Below, piece after piece: positions 18,880 to 28,239 of a DNA stretch of 64,000 nucleotides (the stretch's first letter is position 1; every line of letters begins with the position of its first letter). The DNA is taken from NCBI RefSeq assembly GCF_019457905.1, contig NZ_JAHZSV010000020.1:1-64000 (forward strand). Direction: 5' to 3'. A program made the translations under genes and the position numbers. This stretch comes from Flagellimonas abyssi (GTDB taxonomy: Bacteria; Bacteroidota; Bacteroidia; Flavobacteriales; Flavobacteriaceae). The notes below the pieces were generated by a model. It made no database searches and was not told where the DNA came from. It was given only the letters and a program-made list of their open reading frames with translations.

Positions 18880-19425
18880 ATGCAATCGCTGTCGAAATTT
18901 ATTTTTTATAAAATATTGGGCTGGAAGCTCAACGGCAACTTTCCCAACTTGGATAAATGTGTATTGATTGTGGTTCCCCACACGCACTGGCTCGACTTTT
19001 TTTTAGGACTTTTAATTAGAAAAGTCATCAACGAGGAAATCAATTATATCGGAAAAAAGAGTCTTTTCAAACCTCCATTTGGTTGGTTTTTTAGATGGAC
19101 CGGTGGCACTCCCGTAGATCGTTCCAAAACGTCCAATACAGTGGATAACATAGTCCAGATTTTCAACTCCAGAAAAATATTCCGTTTAGCATTGGCCCCG
19201 GAAGGGACACGAAAAAAAGTGGAACAGCTCCGTACAGGTTTTTATCATATTGCCCAAAAGGCCAACGTGCCCATTGTGATGGTCGCTTTTGATTTTGATA
19301 AAAAGGAAATCAAGATAGCAGAGCCTTTTTATGCTATAGGTAGTATAGAAGACGACTTTGAGAAAATCAATAGATTTTACAGCGGGGTAAAAGGAAGAAT
19401 ACCCGAATTTAGTTTTAAAGCTTAG
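18880..19425 (+). CDS. 1-acyl-glycerol-3-phosphate acyltransferase-like protein
   Basis: A 181-residue PlsC-family acyltransferase. It has the catalytic HTHWLD (H-x4-D type), a GGTPVDRSK block and LAPEGTRKKVE. The length is short, as in the membrane-anchored lysophospholipid or lipid A-related forms of Bacteroidota. It closes the kdsB cluster, 31 bases after the dehydrogenase. It may acylate phospholipid or a lipid A intermediate. Confidence 0.88.
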   Translation: MQSLSKFIFYKILGWKLNGNFPNLDKCVLIVVPHTHWLDFFLGLLIRKVINEEINYIGKKSLFKPPFGWFFRWTGGTPVDRSKTSNTVDNIVQIFNSRKIFRLALAPEGTRKKVEQLRTGFYHIAQKANVPIVMVAFDFDKKEIKIAEPFYAIGSIEDDFEKINRFYSGVKGRIPEFSFKA

Positions 19426-19499
19426 TTTTTTCAATAAAAACCAAACCCTCCCACACATGTTTCCGTAAGTATGGCAAAATACTAATCAAAAATTGTCAT

Positions 19500-21452
19500 A
19501 TGAAACACACATTAACAACCTCAATTTTTAAAGTGGGATTGCTGTCCATGTTTATGGTCATGGTATCCTGTAGTGAAGACGACAACTCTATGATGCCCGA
19601 TGATATGGGTGGCAACGATGATGATGAAATGGTAGAAGGTAGACGTGCAGAGCTGTACGTAACGAACAATGACAATGGCGACATCACCAAATTTGATATC
19701 ACCAATGACACTCAACTTACTATTGGAACTTCGTCCACGGCAGCAGAAGGTATTTATTATGATGCATCCGAAGATTTGGTAATACAGGCATCAAGGTCGA
19801 GCAATTGGCTTGAATCTTTTGATGTAACCGACCTTTTGGACGTAGACCTAAGCTTGGATATTTCCTTCAACGGTGATGCGGATTTGGAAAGCCCACGTGA
19901 ATTGGCCGTTTACGGTGATTATTTTGTGGTTGCGGATAACGGTTCCAATAAGTTTTTTGTATATCAAAAAACAGGAACAATGTTTTCCTTACAAACTACA
20001 GTTGATGTCCCGTTTCCAGTTTGGGGAATAACCTTTAAAGGAGGCGACTTGTACGCCGTGGTTGATATTTCCAGTGATTTGGCCGTTTATTACAACTTTT
20101 TGGACAAAGCTATGGACGGTACAATGTATCCGGACAAACGAGTTACTATCGAGGGAATAGTGAGAACCCACGGACTTACCTATAGTGGTTCCGATGATGT
20201 AATGGTCATGACCGACATTGGAGATGCGACAAATACCGATGATGATGGAGGTTTTCACATCATCAGCGATTTTTCCCTAAAGTTTGATGCCCTTTCCGAT
20301 GGTGACGTATTGACTACTGATAATCAAATCAGGGTAGCTGGGTCCTCCACCTTAATGGGCAACCCCATTGATGTAGCTTATGACTCGGAAACTGATATTG
20401 TATATGTTTCGGATATCGGGACCAGCAAAGTACTTGGTTTTTCATCCATAGGTAGCGGCGGTAATATTGCGCCAACGTTCAATGTGGATTTGACCGCGGC
20501 CTCCTCCATTTATTTTTCCAGTGATGAGACCGATGGAGATATGGGCGATTCCAGTGAAATGGGTATGACCCAACTTTACACAACAAGTACGGCCAACGGA
20601 AATGTGGTTGTATACGATTTGATGAATGGCACCTCAAAAACAATAATCACAGGTTCGGCTACTTCCGAAGGAATATATTATTCTGGCTTAAACGATTATT
20701 TGATTCAAGCCTCAAGATCTAACCTTGCTTTGGAATATTACGGAGGCTTTGGATTTAACAGTGATGGAGTAACGTTGGATATTGATTTTTCCAGCTCAGC
20801 TGATTTAATGAGTCCACGGGAAATAGCTGTCTACGGAAATAAAGTAGTGGTTTCCGATAACATGAACCATACCTTTTATGTGTATACCCAAAATGGTTCC
20901 TCATTTACTTTGATGAACACTTTTGATATTGATTTTGATGTCTGGGGAATCACCTTTATGGGGGACAACCTATTGGCTGTAGTTGATAATTCCAGTGACT
21001 TGGCGATATTCGCTGACTTTTTTGCAAATACTGAAGATTCTATGTTGTCAGCCTCAAAAAGAGTGACCATTGAAGGTATCGTGAGAACCCATGGCATTAC
21101 GTATAGTGTTTCAGACGACGTTTTGGTGATGACGGATATAGGAGATGCTGCAAATACAACAGACGATGGAGGCATCCATACCATGGCAAACTTTAGTGGG
21201 CTAATAAGTAATACGGAGAATGGAGGAACTATTGCCCTCTCCAGTCAAAAGAGAATTGCAGGATCTTACACAGAGTTGGGCAACCCAATCGATGTAGCCT
21301 ACGATGCCAAAACACAGACCGTTTACATATCCGAAATAGGAAATGGAAAAGTCCTTGGTTTTGAGAACAGCTTGGAGTCGGAAGGTAATGTATATCCATC
21401 ATGGAGTATGGATTTGGCAGGGTCTTCCTCTATGTATTTGTATAACAACTAA
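19500..21452 (+). CDS. Lipoprotein with duplicated beta-propeller-like domain
   Basis: The 650-residue protein opens with a lipoprotein signal (LLSMFMVMVSCSEDD, lipobox Cys about residue 24), then an Asp-rich linker. Two homologous halves follow, about residues 50-330 and 355-645. Each has EGIYYxxxxDxLIQASRS, SPRExAVYG, VWGITF, AVVDxSSDLA, KRVTIEGIVRTHG and VMTDIGDA in the same order. The repeats recall YncE/NHL-type propellers; the ligand is unknown. The two halves arose by tandem duplication. A motif CGTAAGTATGG lies about 30 bases upstream. Confidence 0.8.
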   Translation: MKHTLTTSIFKVGLLSMFMVMVSCSEDDNSMMPDDMGGNDDDEMVEGRRAELYVTNNDNGDITKFDITNDTQLTIGTSSTAAEGIYYDASEDLVIQASRSSNWLESFDVTDLLDVDLSLDISFNGDADLESPRELAVYGDYFVVADNGSNKFFVYQKTGTMFSLQTTVDVPFPVWGITFKGGDLYAVVDISSDLAVYYNFLDKAMDGTMYPDKRVTIEGIVRTHGLTYSGSDDVMVMTDIGDATNTDDDGGFHIISDFSLKFDALSDGDVLTTDNQIRVAGSSTLMGNPIDVAYDSETDIVYVSDIGTSKVLGFSSIGSGGNIAPTFNVDLTAASSIYFSSDETDGDMGDSSEMGMTQLYTTSTANGNVVVYDLMNGTSKTIITGSATSEGIYYSGLNDYLIQASRSNLALEYYGGFGFNSDGVTLDIDFSSSADLMSPREIAVYGNKVVVSDNMNHTFYVYTQNGSSFTLMNTFDIDFDVWGITFMGDNLLAVVDNSSDLAIFADFFANTEDSMLSASKRVTIEGIVRTHGITYSVSDDVLVMTDIGDAANTTDDGGIHTMANFSGLISNTENGGTIALSSQKRIAGSYTELGNPIDVAYDAKTQTVYISEIGNGKVLGFENSLESEGNVYPSWSMDLAGSSSMYLYNN

Positions 21453-21497
21453 AAACTATTGAAATACTAAGCTAGGGAAAGTGAATTAGATGTCACG

Positions 21498-21526
21498 GGG
21501 GTCCACATTTTGTGGACCCTTTTTTA
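21498..21526 (+). terminator. Intrinsic terminator after the lipoprotein gene
   Basis: A perfect nine-pair stem GGGTCCACA / TGTGGACCC (21499-21507 and 21511-21519) with a three-base loop is followed by seven Ts. Confidence 0.92.
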
Positions 21527-21564
21527 TTTCAAAAAAAAATTTAAAAAAAAGCAAACCGGTTCAA

Positions 21565-21690
21565 CTGTTTCTTCGTAAGTATAGGAAATTACGTACAAAA
21601 AAGTAGTTTGATAAATTAAGATAAAGTTTTAGGTTGGGTTATTTTGGTGACTGAGGGGTCTACATTTTTGTAGGCCCCTTGGCTTTTTTA
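21565..21690 (+). other. Gene-less promoter/terminator unit, possible remnant or small RNA
   Basis: This stretch holds CGTAAGTATAGG (about 21573-21584), nearly identical to CGTAAGTATGG upstream of the lipoprotein gene at 19500. It also holds a hairpin GGGGTCTAC / GTAGGCCCC (21655-21663 and 21670-21678) with a T-run, close to that gene's terminator in sequence and position. No open frame lies between them. It looks like a second copy of the promoter-gene-terminator unit with the gene deleted. A small RNA of about 100 bases is the alternative. The rest of 21453-21759 is AT-rich with nothing recognised. Confidence 0.5.
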
Positions 21691-21759
21691 GCGGTTTTTG
21701 AGTAATCATATTTTAGGTAAAAGCTTTAAATTGAAGCCTTATTAACTAACAAACTAAAT

Positions 21760-22764
21760 ATGAAACCTTCAACCAACCTATTATTGCGAAGAGTTATTTT
21801 TCCATGTATTTTATCTTTCTGTTTTGTTTTTGTTTCAACCGCCCAGGAAACTAAAAAACGCTTGCCCATAATCGATGTACATGTGCACGCCATGGGCGGA
21901 AATCCGAATGGCTCTCCCATGTGTCCATGGTTTTTAAAGGATATGCCAGGGGGTGACCCAAATCAAGAACCGCCTGTTTTTATGGATACTGATTGCATTA
22001 ATCCATTGCAACCCGCCAGAAGCGACGCCGAAATGGACGCTGCCATTCTTAGGGCCAATAAGGAGTTGAACATCACAATGGTGGTAAGTGGAGATGCTAA
22101 AGTGATTCATAGATGGCATAAGGCCGCTCCTGATAAAATCATTCCATCGTTGGCTATCAGTAATGCTGACCAAATGACGGTGGAGGCATTTCGCGATTCA
22201 CTGTCCACTGGATTTTACAAAGTGATGGGGGAGGTGGCTCCTCAATATCAAGGAATGTCCCCAAGCGATATGTCCTTGGATGAGTACTTTGGTGTAGCCG
22301 AAGAGTGGGGAATCCCAGTTGGAATCCACATGGGAACAGGGGGCAATGGTACCATTAATATTACCAGACCGGCTTATAGAGCCTCATTGGGACAACCCTT
22401 TTTGTTGGAAGATATGTTGGCCAGACATCCGAAGTTAAAGATTTGGGTAATGCATGCCGGATACCCAATGGCCGACCAAATGATTGCCTTAATGGGGGCC
22501 AATGCCTATGTGTATGTAGATTTGGCCGGATTTATCTGGTCATATCCCTTAGAAGAGATCCACGATTACCTAAAACGATTGGTGCAGGCCGGTTTTGGAA
22601 AACGGATTTTATACGGGACCGATTTTATGATGTGGCCAGAACTTTTCGAAACTTCAATTCAGGTTATTGAGAGTGCCAATTATCTGTCAGAAGAGCAAAA
22701 ACGGGATATATTCTTCAATAATGCCGTACGTTTCTTCAATTTGGATGCATCTCAATTTGAATAG
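21760..22764 (+). CDS. Exported amidohydrolase (TIM-barrel metal hydrolase)
   Basis: The 334 residues start with a cleavable signal peptide ending near FVSTAQE. An amidohydrolase-2 fold follows: the metal-binding DVHVHAMGG, then GEVAPQYQ, GIHMGTGGNG, VMHAGYP and LYGTDFMMWP. It resembles decarboxylase/lactonase-type amidohydrolases (the ACMSD/4-oxalomesaconate group), but the substrate is not visible. It is monocistronic, with a shared terminator downstream. Confidence 0.85.
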   Translation: MKPSTNLLLRRVIFPCILSFCFVFVSTAQETKKRLPIIDVHVHAMGGNPNGSPMCPWFLKDMPGGDPNQEPPVFMDTDCINPLQPARSDAEMDAAILRANKELNITMVVSGDAKVIHRWHKAAPDKIIPSLAISNADQMTVEAFRDSLSTGFYKVMGEVAPQYQGMSPSDMSLDEYFGVAEEWGIPVGIHMGTGGNGTINITRPAYRASLGQPFLLEDMLARHPKLKIWVMHAGYPMADQMIALMGANAYVYVDLAGFIWSYPLEEIHDYLKRLVQAGFGKRILYGTDFMMWPELFETSIQVIESANYLSEEQKRDIFFNNAVRFFNLDASQFE

Positions 22765-22781
22765 GACCTATTGAAATGAAT

Positions 22782-22816
22782 AAAAAAGGGCTTGCCGTTC
22801 GGCAAGCCCTTTTTTA
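22782..22816. terminator. Bidirectional terminator
   Basis: A perfect ten-pair stem AGGGCTTGCC / GGCAAGCCCT (22787-22796 and 22801-22810) has A-run and T-run flanks on both sides. It can end the amidohydrolase transcript and the convergent lipoprotein transcript. Confidence 0.93.
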
Positions 22817-22881
22817 TGTTATGTTCTTTAAATTTTCCTTAGATATTGATCTCTAATAAAGTTCGGGGAAATTGTACTGTT

Positions 22882-23358
22882 CTATTGATTGGAAATGAAT
22901 CTAAAACTTACCAAGGCAGGTTCAGGATTTCCATCCATATCAAAGTCATACTCCAATGGACCTCCATCAATTTCAAGAATATTATCCGTATGATGGACTT
23001 CAAAATAAGATCTATCGGAAGGGGAGTAATCAAAAACAATGGTGAGCAAGTCGTCATTTAGACTCATTTGACCTGTGATGTTCTCTGAGTTTTGCCCCAG
23101 TACAAATTGAATGGAAAACCTTCCATTTTCTTCAACAGTCAGATTTATGGAACCCCCTTCAGCTATAAAGTCAGCTGTTTCCGTAAAGTCTTCAAATTCA
23201 ATATCAAATACGGCTTTTTCTGCCGACCATTCTCCAGTAAACTCTATGGGTTCGCCAGTTGGGATGACTTCCGGCGAGTTTTCTCCATCAGAACTACTAC
23301 AGGAAAATATAATAAGGAATAATGCGGATAAACCAAGAGCCTTTATGGAGTTCTTCAT
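22882..23358 (-). CDS. Small lipoprotein of unknown function
   Basis: A 158-residue protein with a lipoprotein signal (GLSALFLIIFSCSSSDG). The mature part is beta-rich and acidic, in the style of the lipocalin-like or DUF-type single-domain lipoproteins of Flavobacteriia (EFTGEWSAEKAVFD, GGSINLTVEENGRFSIQF). No specific family is recognised. It probably sits in the outer membrane facing the periplasm. Confidence 0.7.
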   Translation of the reverse strand: MKNSIKALGLSALFLIIFSCSSSDGENSPEVIPTGEPIEFTGEWSAEKAVFDIEFEDFTETADFIAEGGSINLTVEENGRFSIQFVLGQNSENITGQMSLNDDLLTIVFDYSPSDRSYFEVHHTDNILEIDGGPLEYDFDMDGNPEPALVSFRFISNQ

Positions 23359-23457
23359 TGGGGAACAAATTAAATTTAGAATAAAAGTACTTAACTTTTA
23401 GTCCAAAATGCAACTAAAGTAGATGAAGTGATTACTTTTTGAGATGTAGGTACAACC

Positions 23458-24168
23458 TTACTCTTTCATGCTGTGAAATACGTTCTGAACATCGTCGTCT
23501 TCCTCTATTTTTTCCAGCAATTTCTCTACATCTGCAACCTCTTCCTCATTTAATTCTTTGGTCACTTGTGGAATTCTGTCAAACCCAGAAGAGATTATTT
23601 CAATCTCTCTGGACTCCAACTCTTTTTGAATGGCCCCAAAGTTTTCAAAAGGCGCATAAATATGAATGCCATCTTCATCAACAAAAACCTCTTCGGCACC
23701 AAAATCAATCAGTTCCAATTCCAGTTCCTCTGGGTCCAATCCTTCGCCATTGATCGTGAAACTACAGGTGTGATCGAACATAAACTCAACCGAGCCCGAT
23801 GTACCCAAACTTCCATTACATTTATTAAAATAACTACGGATGTTCGCCACCGTACGCGTATTGTTATCGGTTGCGGTCTCTATCAAAATGGCGATTCCGT
23901 GGGGGGCGTAACCTTCAAACAACACCTCTTTGTAATCCCCTTGGTTTTTGTCAGAAGCTCTCTTAATAGCGCGCTCAATATTGTCCTTGGGCATGTTGAC
24001 CGCCTTAGCATTCTGAATTACGGCACGTAGCTTGGAATTGGCATCTGGATCCGGGCCACCTTCCTTAACAGCCATTACAATATCTTTCCCAATTCGGGTA
24101 AATGCTTTGGACATGGCGGCCCAACGCTTCATTTTCCGTGCTTTTCTAAATTCGAACGCTCTTCCCAT
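23458..24168 (-). CDS. yebC: YebC/TACO1-family protein
   Basis: A 236-residue three-domain protein with MGRAFEFRKARKMKRW at the start and the conserved KAVNMPKDNIERAIKRA and EVLFEGYAPHGIAILIE. YebC proteins were long listed as transcriptional regulators (PmpR); recent work implicates family members in translation of proline-rich stretches. The acidic insert is normal. It lies last in a minus-strand run starting at gcvT. Confidence 0.93.
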   Translation of the reverse strand: MGRAFEFRKARKMKRWAAMSKAFTRIGKDIVMAVKEGGPDPDANSKLRAVIQNAKAVNMPKDNIERAIKRASDKNQGDYKEVLFEGYAPHGIAILIETATDNNTRTVANIRSYFNKCNGSLGTSGSVEFMFDHTCSFTINGEGLDPEELELELIDFGAEEVFVDEDGIHIYAPFENFGAIQKELESREIEIISSGFDRIPQVTKELNEEEVADVEKLLEKIEEDDDVQNVFHSMKE

Positions 24169-24239
24169 ATATTCTTAAATTCTGGATGCTGGCAAATTTA
24201 GCAAAAAATGCACCTTTGTCAAGATGATTATCTTTCAAG

Positions 24240-24521
24240 CTAGCCAATAATTTTTTCAATGGATGTAGCGAGGTCAATGTCTTTTTGTGTAACCCCATCG
24301 GCATCGTGAGTGCTCAGTTTTATAGTGAGGCTGTTGTACACATTTTCCCACTCCGGATGGTGATTTTGTTTTTCACATTCAAACGCGATATGGGTCATTT
24401 TGGAAAACGTCTCCTTGAAATCCTCAAAAGTGAAGGACTTAACGATCATTTCCTCTTTTAGGGACCAGCCAGATAATGTTTCAAGGGCTTTTTCAATTTC
24501 ATTGGTGTTCATCTTCTTCAT
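24240..24521 (-). CDS. phhB: 4a-hydroxytetrahydrobiopterin dehydratase
   Basis: A 93-residue pterin-4a-carbinolamine dehydratase. It has the active-site CEKQNHHPEW and the C-terminal THDADGVTQKDIDLATSIE. It regenerates the pterin cofactor of aromatic amino acid hydroxylases. The start could be 24521 or the ATG at 24512; both fit. Confidence 0.93.
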   Translation of the reverse strand: MKKMNTNEIEKALETLSGWSLKEEMIVKSFTFEDFKETFSKMTHIAFECEKQNHHPEWENVYNSLTIKLSTHDADGVTQKDIDLATSIEKIIG

Positions 24522-24567
24522 AAATATGTTTTTTCAGAAGATAACCAATTTAACACTGAAAAGAAAA

Positions 24568-25386
24568 CTATACGGGAAGATGATGGTCGATTATCTCCTG
24601 ACAGCTGACTCGTAAATTTTTAGGAAGTAAGTTATCCTTGGGCAAAGCGGCCAAGTATCGGTCTTCGTTGGTGGTGTAGACCCTTTTGTAGATTGGATGA
24701 TAATTTCCCAAATGTGCAATAACCTCTTTGATGAATTCCTCATGCTGGATAAGGTCGCTGCTGCCTAAATGATGAATGCCCGTTTTGTTCCGATTGATGA
24801 GGTAGTGGATTTGTTGGGTAAGCCTATCGTCGTTGGTCACATTGATGATGAGGTTAGGAAACACTTCAATAGGTTCGTTGTTCTCTATATTTTCCTTGAT
24901 TTCCTTGATTCTGGGCGAGAAGTTTCCAAAAACCATGGGGATTCTGAGAATGGCGGTCTTTTCCTTGGGCAACCGCATCATCATGTTCTCAATTTTGATT
25001 TTTAGACGACCGTAAACGCTTAACGACAATGTTTTGTCCTGCTCATAGGATGGAAATTTGCTGTAGGCATCGAATACATTGGCCGATGAAATAAAGTATA
25101 ACTTGGCATCGGTTTTTATCAAATATTCCATCAAATGTTGATGAGCCTGTATCTGTGCAGGAAAATTTCCGCGGAGAGCAGAGACGATGACATCGGGCCT
25201 AACCTGTTCGAGTACCTGAAAAATATCATCCTCCTCTAAGTCGTACCGAATAAATTGCTTGTTTTTTGCAAAAGAGCGGTTGGAATAGTAAGTACCGTAG
25301 GTATCAAAATAGGAGCAGAGTTCTTTGTATATGGCATTGCCCACAAATCCACTTGCACCTAATATCAATATCTTTTTTTTATCCAA
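24568..25386 (-). CDS. NAD(P)-dependent sugar epimerase/reductase (RfbD-like)
   Basis: A 272-residue extended short-chain dehydrogenase. The Rossmann motif is ILGASGFVGNAIYKEL and the active-site Tyr and Lys are in SVYGRLKIKIE. The domain is closest to dTDP-4-dehydrorhamnose reductase/sugar-nucleotide epimerases. It is tightly spaced behind gcvT (7 bases), but no other sugar-nucleotide gene is nearby, so the substrate is open. Confidence 0.82.
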   Translation of the reverse strand: MDKKKILILGASGFVGNAIYKELCSYFDTYGTYYSNRSFAKNKQFIRYDLEEDDIFQVLEQVRPDVIVSALRGNFPAQIQAHQHLMEYLIKTDAKLYFISSANVFDAYSKFPSYEQDKTLSLSVYGRLKIKIENMMMRLPKEKTAILRIPMVFGNFSPRIKEIKENIENNEPIEVFPNLIINVTNDDRLTQQIHYLINRNKTGIHHLGSSDLIQHEEFIKEVIAHLGNYHPIYKRVYTTNEDRYLAALPKDNLLPKNLRVSCQEIIDHHLPV

Positions 25387-25393
25387 AGGCTAC

Positions 25394-26482
25394 CTAGGTA
25401 TTTTTGTAGAATGGTAATTTGACTACGGTTGCAGGAACTTTGTTGATTCGGATTTGAATAAAAATCGGGGTGTCCAATTTGGAGTGAGCTGTAGTCACAT
25501 AACCCAAACCAATTCCTTTGGAAAGCGAAGGAGACATAGTCCCTGAGGTTACTTTCCCGATTTCGTTGCCATCGGCATCCAAGATGGGGTAACCAGCTCT
25601 GGGAATCCCACGTTCTTCCATTTGGAAGGCGACCAGTTTACGTTTAGATCCTTCCGCCTTTTCTTTGGAGAGATTGTCGCTGTTCACAAAATCTTTGGTG
25701 AACTTGGTAATCCAGCCCAGTCCAGCTTCAAAAGGGGAAGTAGTATCGTCGATATCGTTTCCGTAAAGGCAATACCCCATTTCCAAACGTAAAGTGTCAC
25801 GAGCGGCCAAACCGATGGGTTTGATGCCAAAATCAGTACCTGCTTCCAAAACCTTGTCCCACACCTGTTGTACTTCTGAATTCTTACAATAAATCTCAAA
25901 ACCGCCAGAACCCGTGTATCCGGTGGCGGAAATGATGACGTGTTCGATTCCTGCAAAATCTCCTACTACAAAATTATAGAACTTGATGGACGACAAATCC
26001 ACAGAAGTCAAAGATTGCATGGCCTCCACAGCTTTTGGTCCTTGGATGGCCAATAGGGAATAATCATCGGATAGGTTGCGCATATCGGCACCTATACTTT
26101 CGTTGTACTTGGAAATATGTTGCCAGTCCTTGTCAATGTTGGATGCATTTACCACCAAAAGATAGGTTTCGTCCTTGATCATATAAATAATCAAATCGTC
26201 TACGATACCCCCCGTTTCGTTGGTCAAACAGCTATACTGCGCTTTACCTATCTCCAATTTGGAAGCATCGTTGGTGGATACCTTTTGAATCAGCTCCAAA
26301 GCTTTTGGGCCCTCTATCAAAAACTCGCCCATGTGGGACACATCGAACACACCTACCGCCTTGCGGACGGTTTCATGCTCAATATTCACACCTTCATAGG
26401 AAACAGGCATATTATAACCGGCAAAAGGTACCATTTTGGCCCCAAGGGCCTCATGTGTTTTGGTAAGGGCAGTATTTTTCAT
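25394..26482 (-). CDS. gcvT: Glycine cleavage system aminomethyltransferase (T protein)
   Basis: Transfers the methylene group from aminomethyl-lipoyl H protein to tetrahydrofolate. The T-protein marks are [39 protein letters not shown] and the C-terminal [16 protein letters not shown]. The start at 26482 ([16 protein letters not shown]) is preferred to an upstream frame that adds eight unconserved residues. The 362 residues are standard. gcvH and gcvP are not here, as often in Flavobacteriia. Confidence 0.96.
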   Translation of the reverse strand: MKNTALTKTHEALGAKMVPFAGYNMPVSYEGVNIEHETVRKAVGVFDVSHMGEFLIEGPKALELIQKVSTNDASKLEIGKAQYSCLTNETGGIVDDLIIYMIKDETYLLVVNASNIDKDWQHISKYNESIGADMRNLSDDYSLLAIQGPKAVEAMQSLTSVDLSSIKFYNFVVGDFAGIEHVIISATGYTGSGGFEIYCKNSEVQQVWDKVLEAGTDFGIKPIGLAARDTLRLEMGYCLYGNDIDDTTSPFEAGLGWITKFTKDFVNSDNLSKEKAEGSKRKLVAFQMEERGIPRAGYPILDADGNEIGKVTSGTMSPSLSKGIGLGYVTTAHSKLDTPIFIQIRINKVPATVVKLPFYKNT

Positions 26483-26533
26483 TGACTCTATTTTTAAGAT
26501 TGGCAAATTTATGTAATTAATTAGGGATACGCT

Positions 26534-26541
26534 TATTTTTG
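26534..26541 (+). promoter_or_regulatory. Bacteroidota -7 box for the aminopeptidase gene
   Basis: TATTTTTG fits TAnnTTTG. Transcription would begin near 26548, which leaves the far-upstream in-frame ATG at 26539 untranscribed and supports the start at 26623. No TTTG partner at 19 bases. Confidence 0.5.
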
Positions 26542-26622
26542 GATATTATGATTTTCCTAAAACTGAATCAACAAGCGTCTCATTATATGTCCAAAATTCG
26601 TATTTTGAAAAAAAATAAAAGC

Positions 26623-28239
26623 ATGTCAAAATTTATATTGAGCCTTTTCTCCGCTTTGTTGGTGGGGGCAATGGCAATTTCACAGAATTTGCCAACGGAC
26701 TACTTGCCCGCCGATTTTCATAAGGAAAGAAGAGATGCTGTTAGGAAAAAATTGCCCACAAATACAGCTGTGGTCCTCTTTGCCAATGCCGAACGAAATA
26801 GGGCCAATGATGTTGATTATGTGTATCATCAAGACCCCAATTTTTATTACCTGACAGGCTATAAGGAGCCCAATGCAGTCTTGGTTATTTTTTCCGAAGA
26901 GCAGACCGATGCTTCAGGCAATACTTTCAATGAGATTTTCTATGTACAGGAAAGAGATGCGCGAGCAGAGCAATGGACAGGAAAACGCTTGGGTGTAGAA
27001 GGAGTGAAGGAACAATTGGGATTCGATATGGTCTACAATGGAAGTGAATTTGAAAACTTCCCCTTGGATTTTACTTCCTTTGATAATGTTTCATTTGTGG
27101 ATTTCCAGAATGATTATCGGGATAAATCCGGAAAAGCGGATTTATTTGATCTTATCAAAACCTTTAAGATAAAGGCGAATTACCCTTCGGATTATAATCC
27201 CACACGGAATAGCCTTTATAAACGAATAGCAACTGCAAACTCTGAGAACAGTGGTGAGGTAGCGGAAACCATAAAGCGGTATATGGAGCGTTACCCAGAA
27301 TTGCAAGAGGATGATATCTTAAACGATTTTGTAGAGGCCAATAATGATGAAATCCGTGATGAAATCAAGAATAAGGTGCTGGTGATTCAACGTTCCACCA
27401 ATTTGGATTCCAGTATTTTACCAAAGGTAATGGCAGAATTACGCCAAGATAAGACCCCAGAGGAAATGAAGCTGTTGAAAAAGGCCATTGAAATTTCTGC
27501 GGTTGGCCAAATTGAGGTGATGAAGGCCATGCACCCCAATATGTCAGAAACCGAGATCCAAGGAGTGCACGAATACGTTTATAAAAGATATGGTGCCGAA
27601 TACGAAGGCTACCCATCCATTGTAGGTGGCGGACACAATGGCTGTATTCTTCACTATATTGAAAATAATAAAACCAAGGTCGGCGACGATTTGGTTTTGA
27701 TGGACTTGGGAGCGGAATACCATGGTTATACGGCCGATGTGACCCGTACCATCCCGGCCAATGGAAAATTCTCTCCAGAGCAAAAGGCCATTTACGATAT
27801 CGTTTACAATGCGCAGGAAGCGGGCATTGCCGCAAGTGTGGTCGGTGCTTCCTTTCGTGAGCCGCACAATGCTGCCTTGCAAGTGGTGACAAAGGGATTG
27901 ATGGATTTAGGCATTATCAAGGACGCCAAAGAGGCCAGGACCTATTTTCCGCACGGGACATCCCATTATTTGGGATTGGATGTGCACGACCCTGGGACTT
28001 ATCAAACTTTCAAACCTAACCAGGTTATCACCGTAGAGCCCGGAATCTATATTCCTGAAAACAGTGATTGCGATGAAAAATGGTGGGGCATCGCCGTTAG
28101 GATCGAAGATGATATCTTGATTACTGAAAATGGTCCCGTCAATCTTTCAGGGATGGCACCGCGAAAGGCTGAGGAAATCGAAAAAATAATGAAACAACCC
28201 AGTCCCTTGGACAGTTTTAAACTGCCCAAGTTGGATTAA
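26623..28239 (+). CDS. Secreted Xaa-Pro aminopeptidase (M24 family)
   Basis: A metallopeptidase that removes an N-terminal residue ahead of proline. The start at 26623 gives a signal peptide (MSKFILSLFSALLVGAMAIS). The N domain is creatinase-like (NRANDVDYVYHQDPNFYYLTG). The C-terminal pita-bread domain has metal ligands in LMDLGAEYHGYTADVTRT, HGTSHYLGLDVHD, TVEPGIY and RIEDDILIT. The 538 residues fit the exported Bacteroidota form. The stop overlaps the convergent thrC gene by four bases. Confidence 0.93.
   Translation: MSKFILSLFSALLVGAMAISQNLPTDYLPADFHKERRDAVRKKLPTNTAVVLFANAERNRANDVDYVYHQDPNFYYLTGYKEPNAVLVIFSEEQTDASGNTFNEIFYVQERDARAEQWTGKRLGVEGVKEQLGFDMVYNGSEFENFPLDFTSFDNVSFVDFQNDYRDKSGKADLFDLIKTFKIKANYPSDYNPTRNSLYKRIATANSENSGEVAETIKRYMERYPELQEDDILNDFVEANNDEIRDEIKNKVLVIQRSTNLDSSILPKVMAELRQDKTPEEMKLLKKAIEISAVGQIEVMKAMHPNMSETEIQGVHEYVYKRYGAEYEGYPSIVGGGHNGCILHYIENNKTKVGDDLVLMDLGAEYHGYTADVTRTIPANGKFSPEQKAIYDIVYNAQEAGIAASVVGASFREPHNAALQVVTKGLMDLGIIKDAKEARTYFPHGTSHYLGLDVHDPGTYQTFKPNQVITVEPGIYIPENSDCDEKWWGIAVRIEDDILITENGPVNLSGMAPRKAEEIEKIMKQPSPLDSFKLPKLD

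Noticed and set aside
27365..27892. 175-codon antisense ORF over the aminopeptidase
   Set aside because: It opposes a conserved metallopeptidase domain and has no recognisable protein features.
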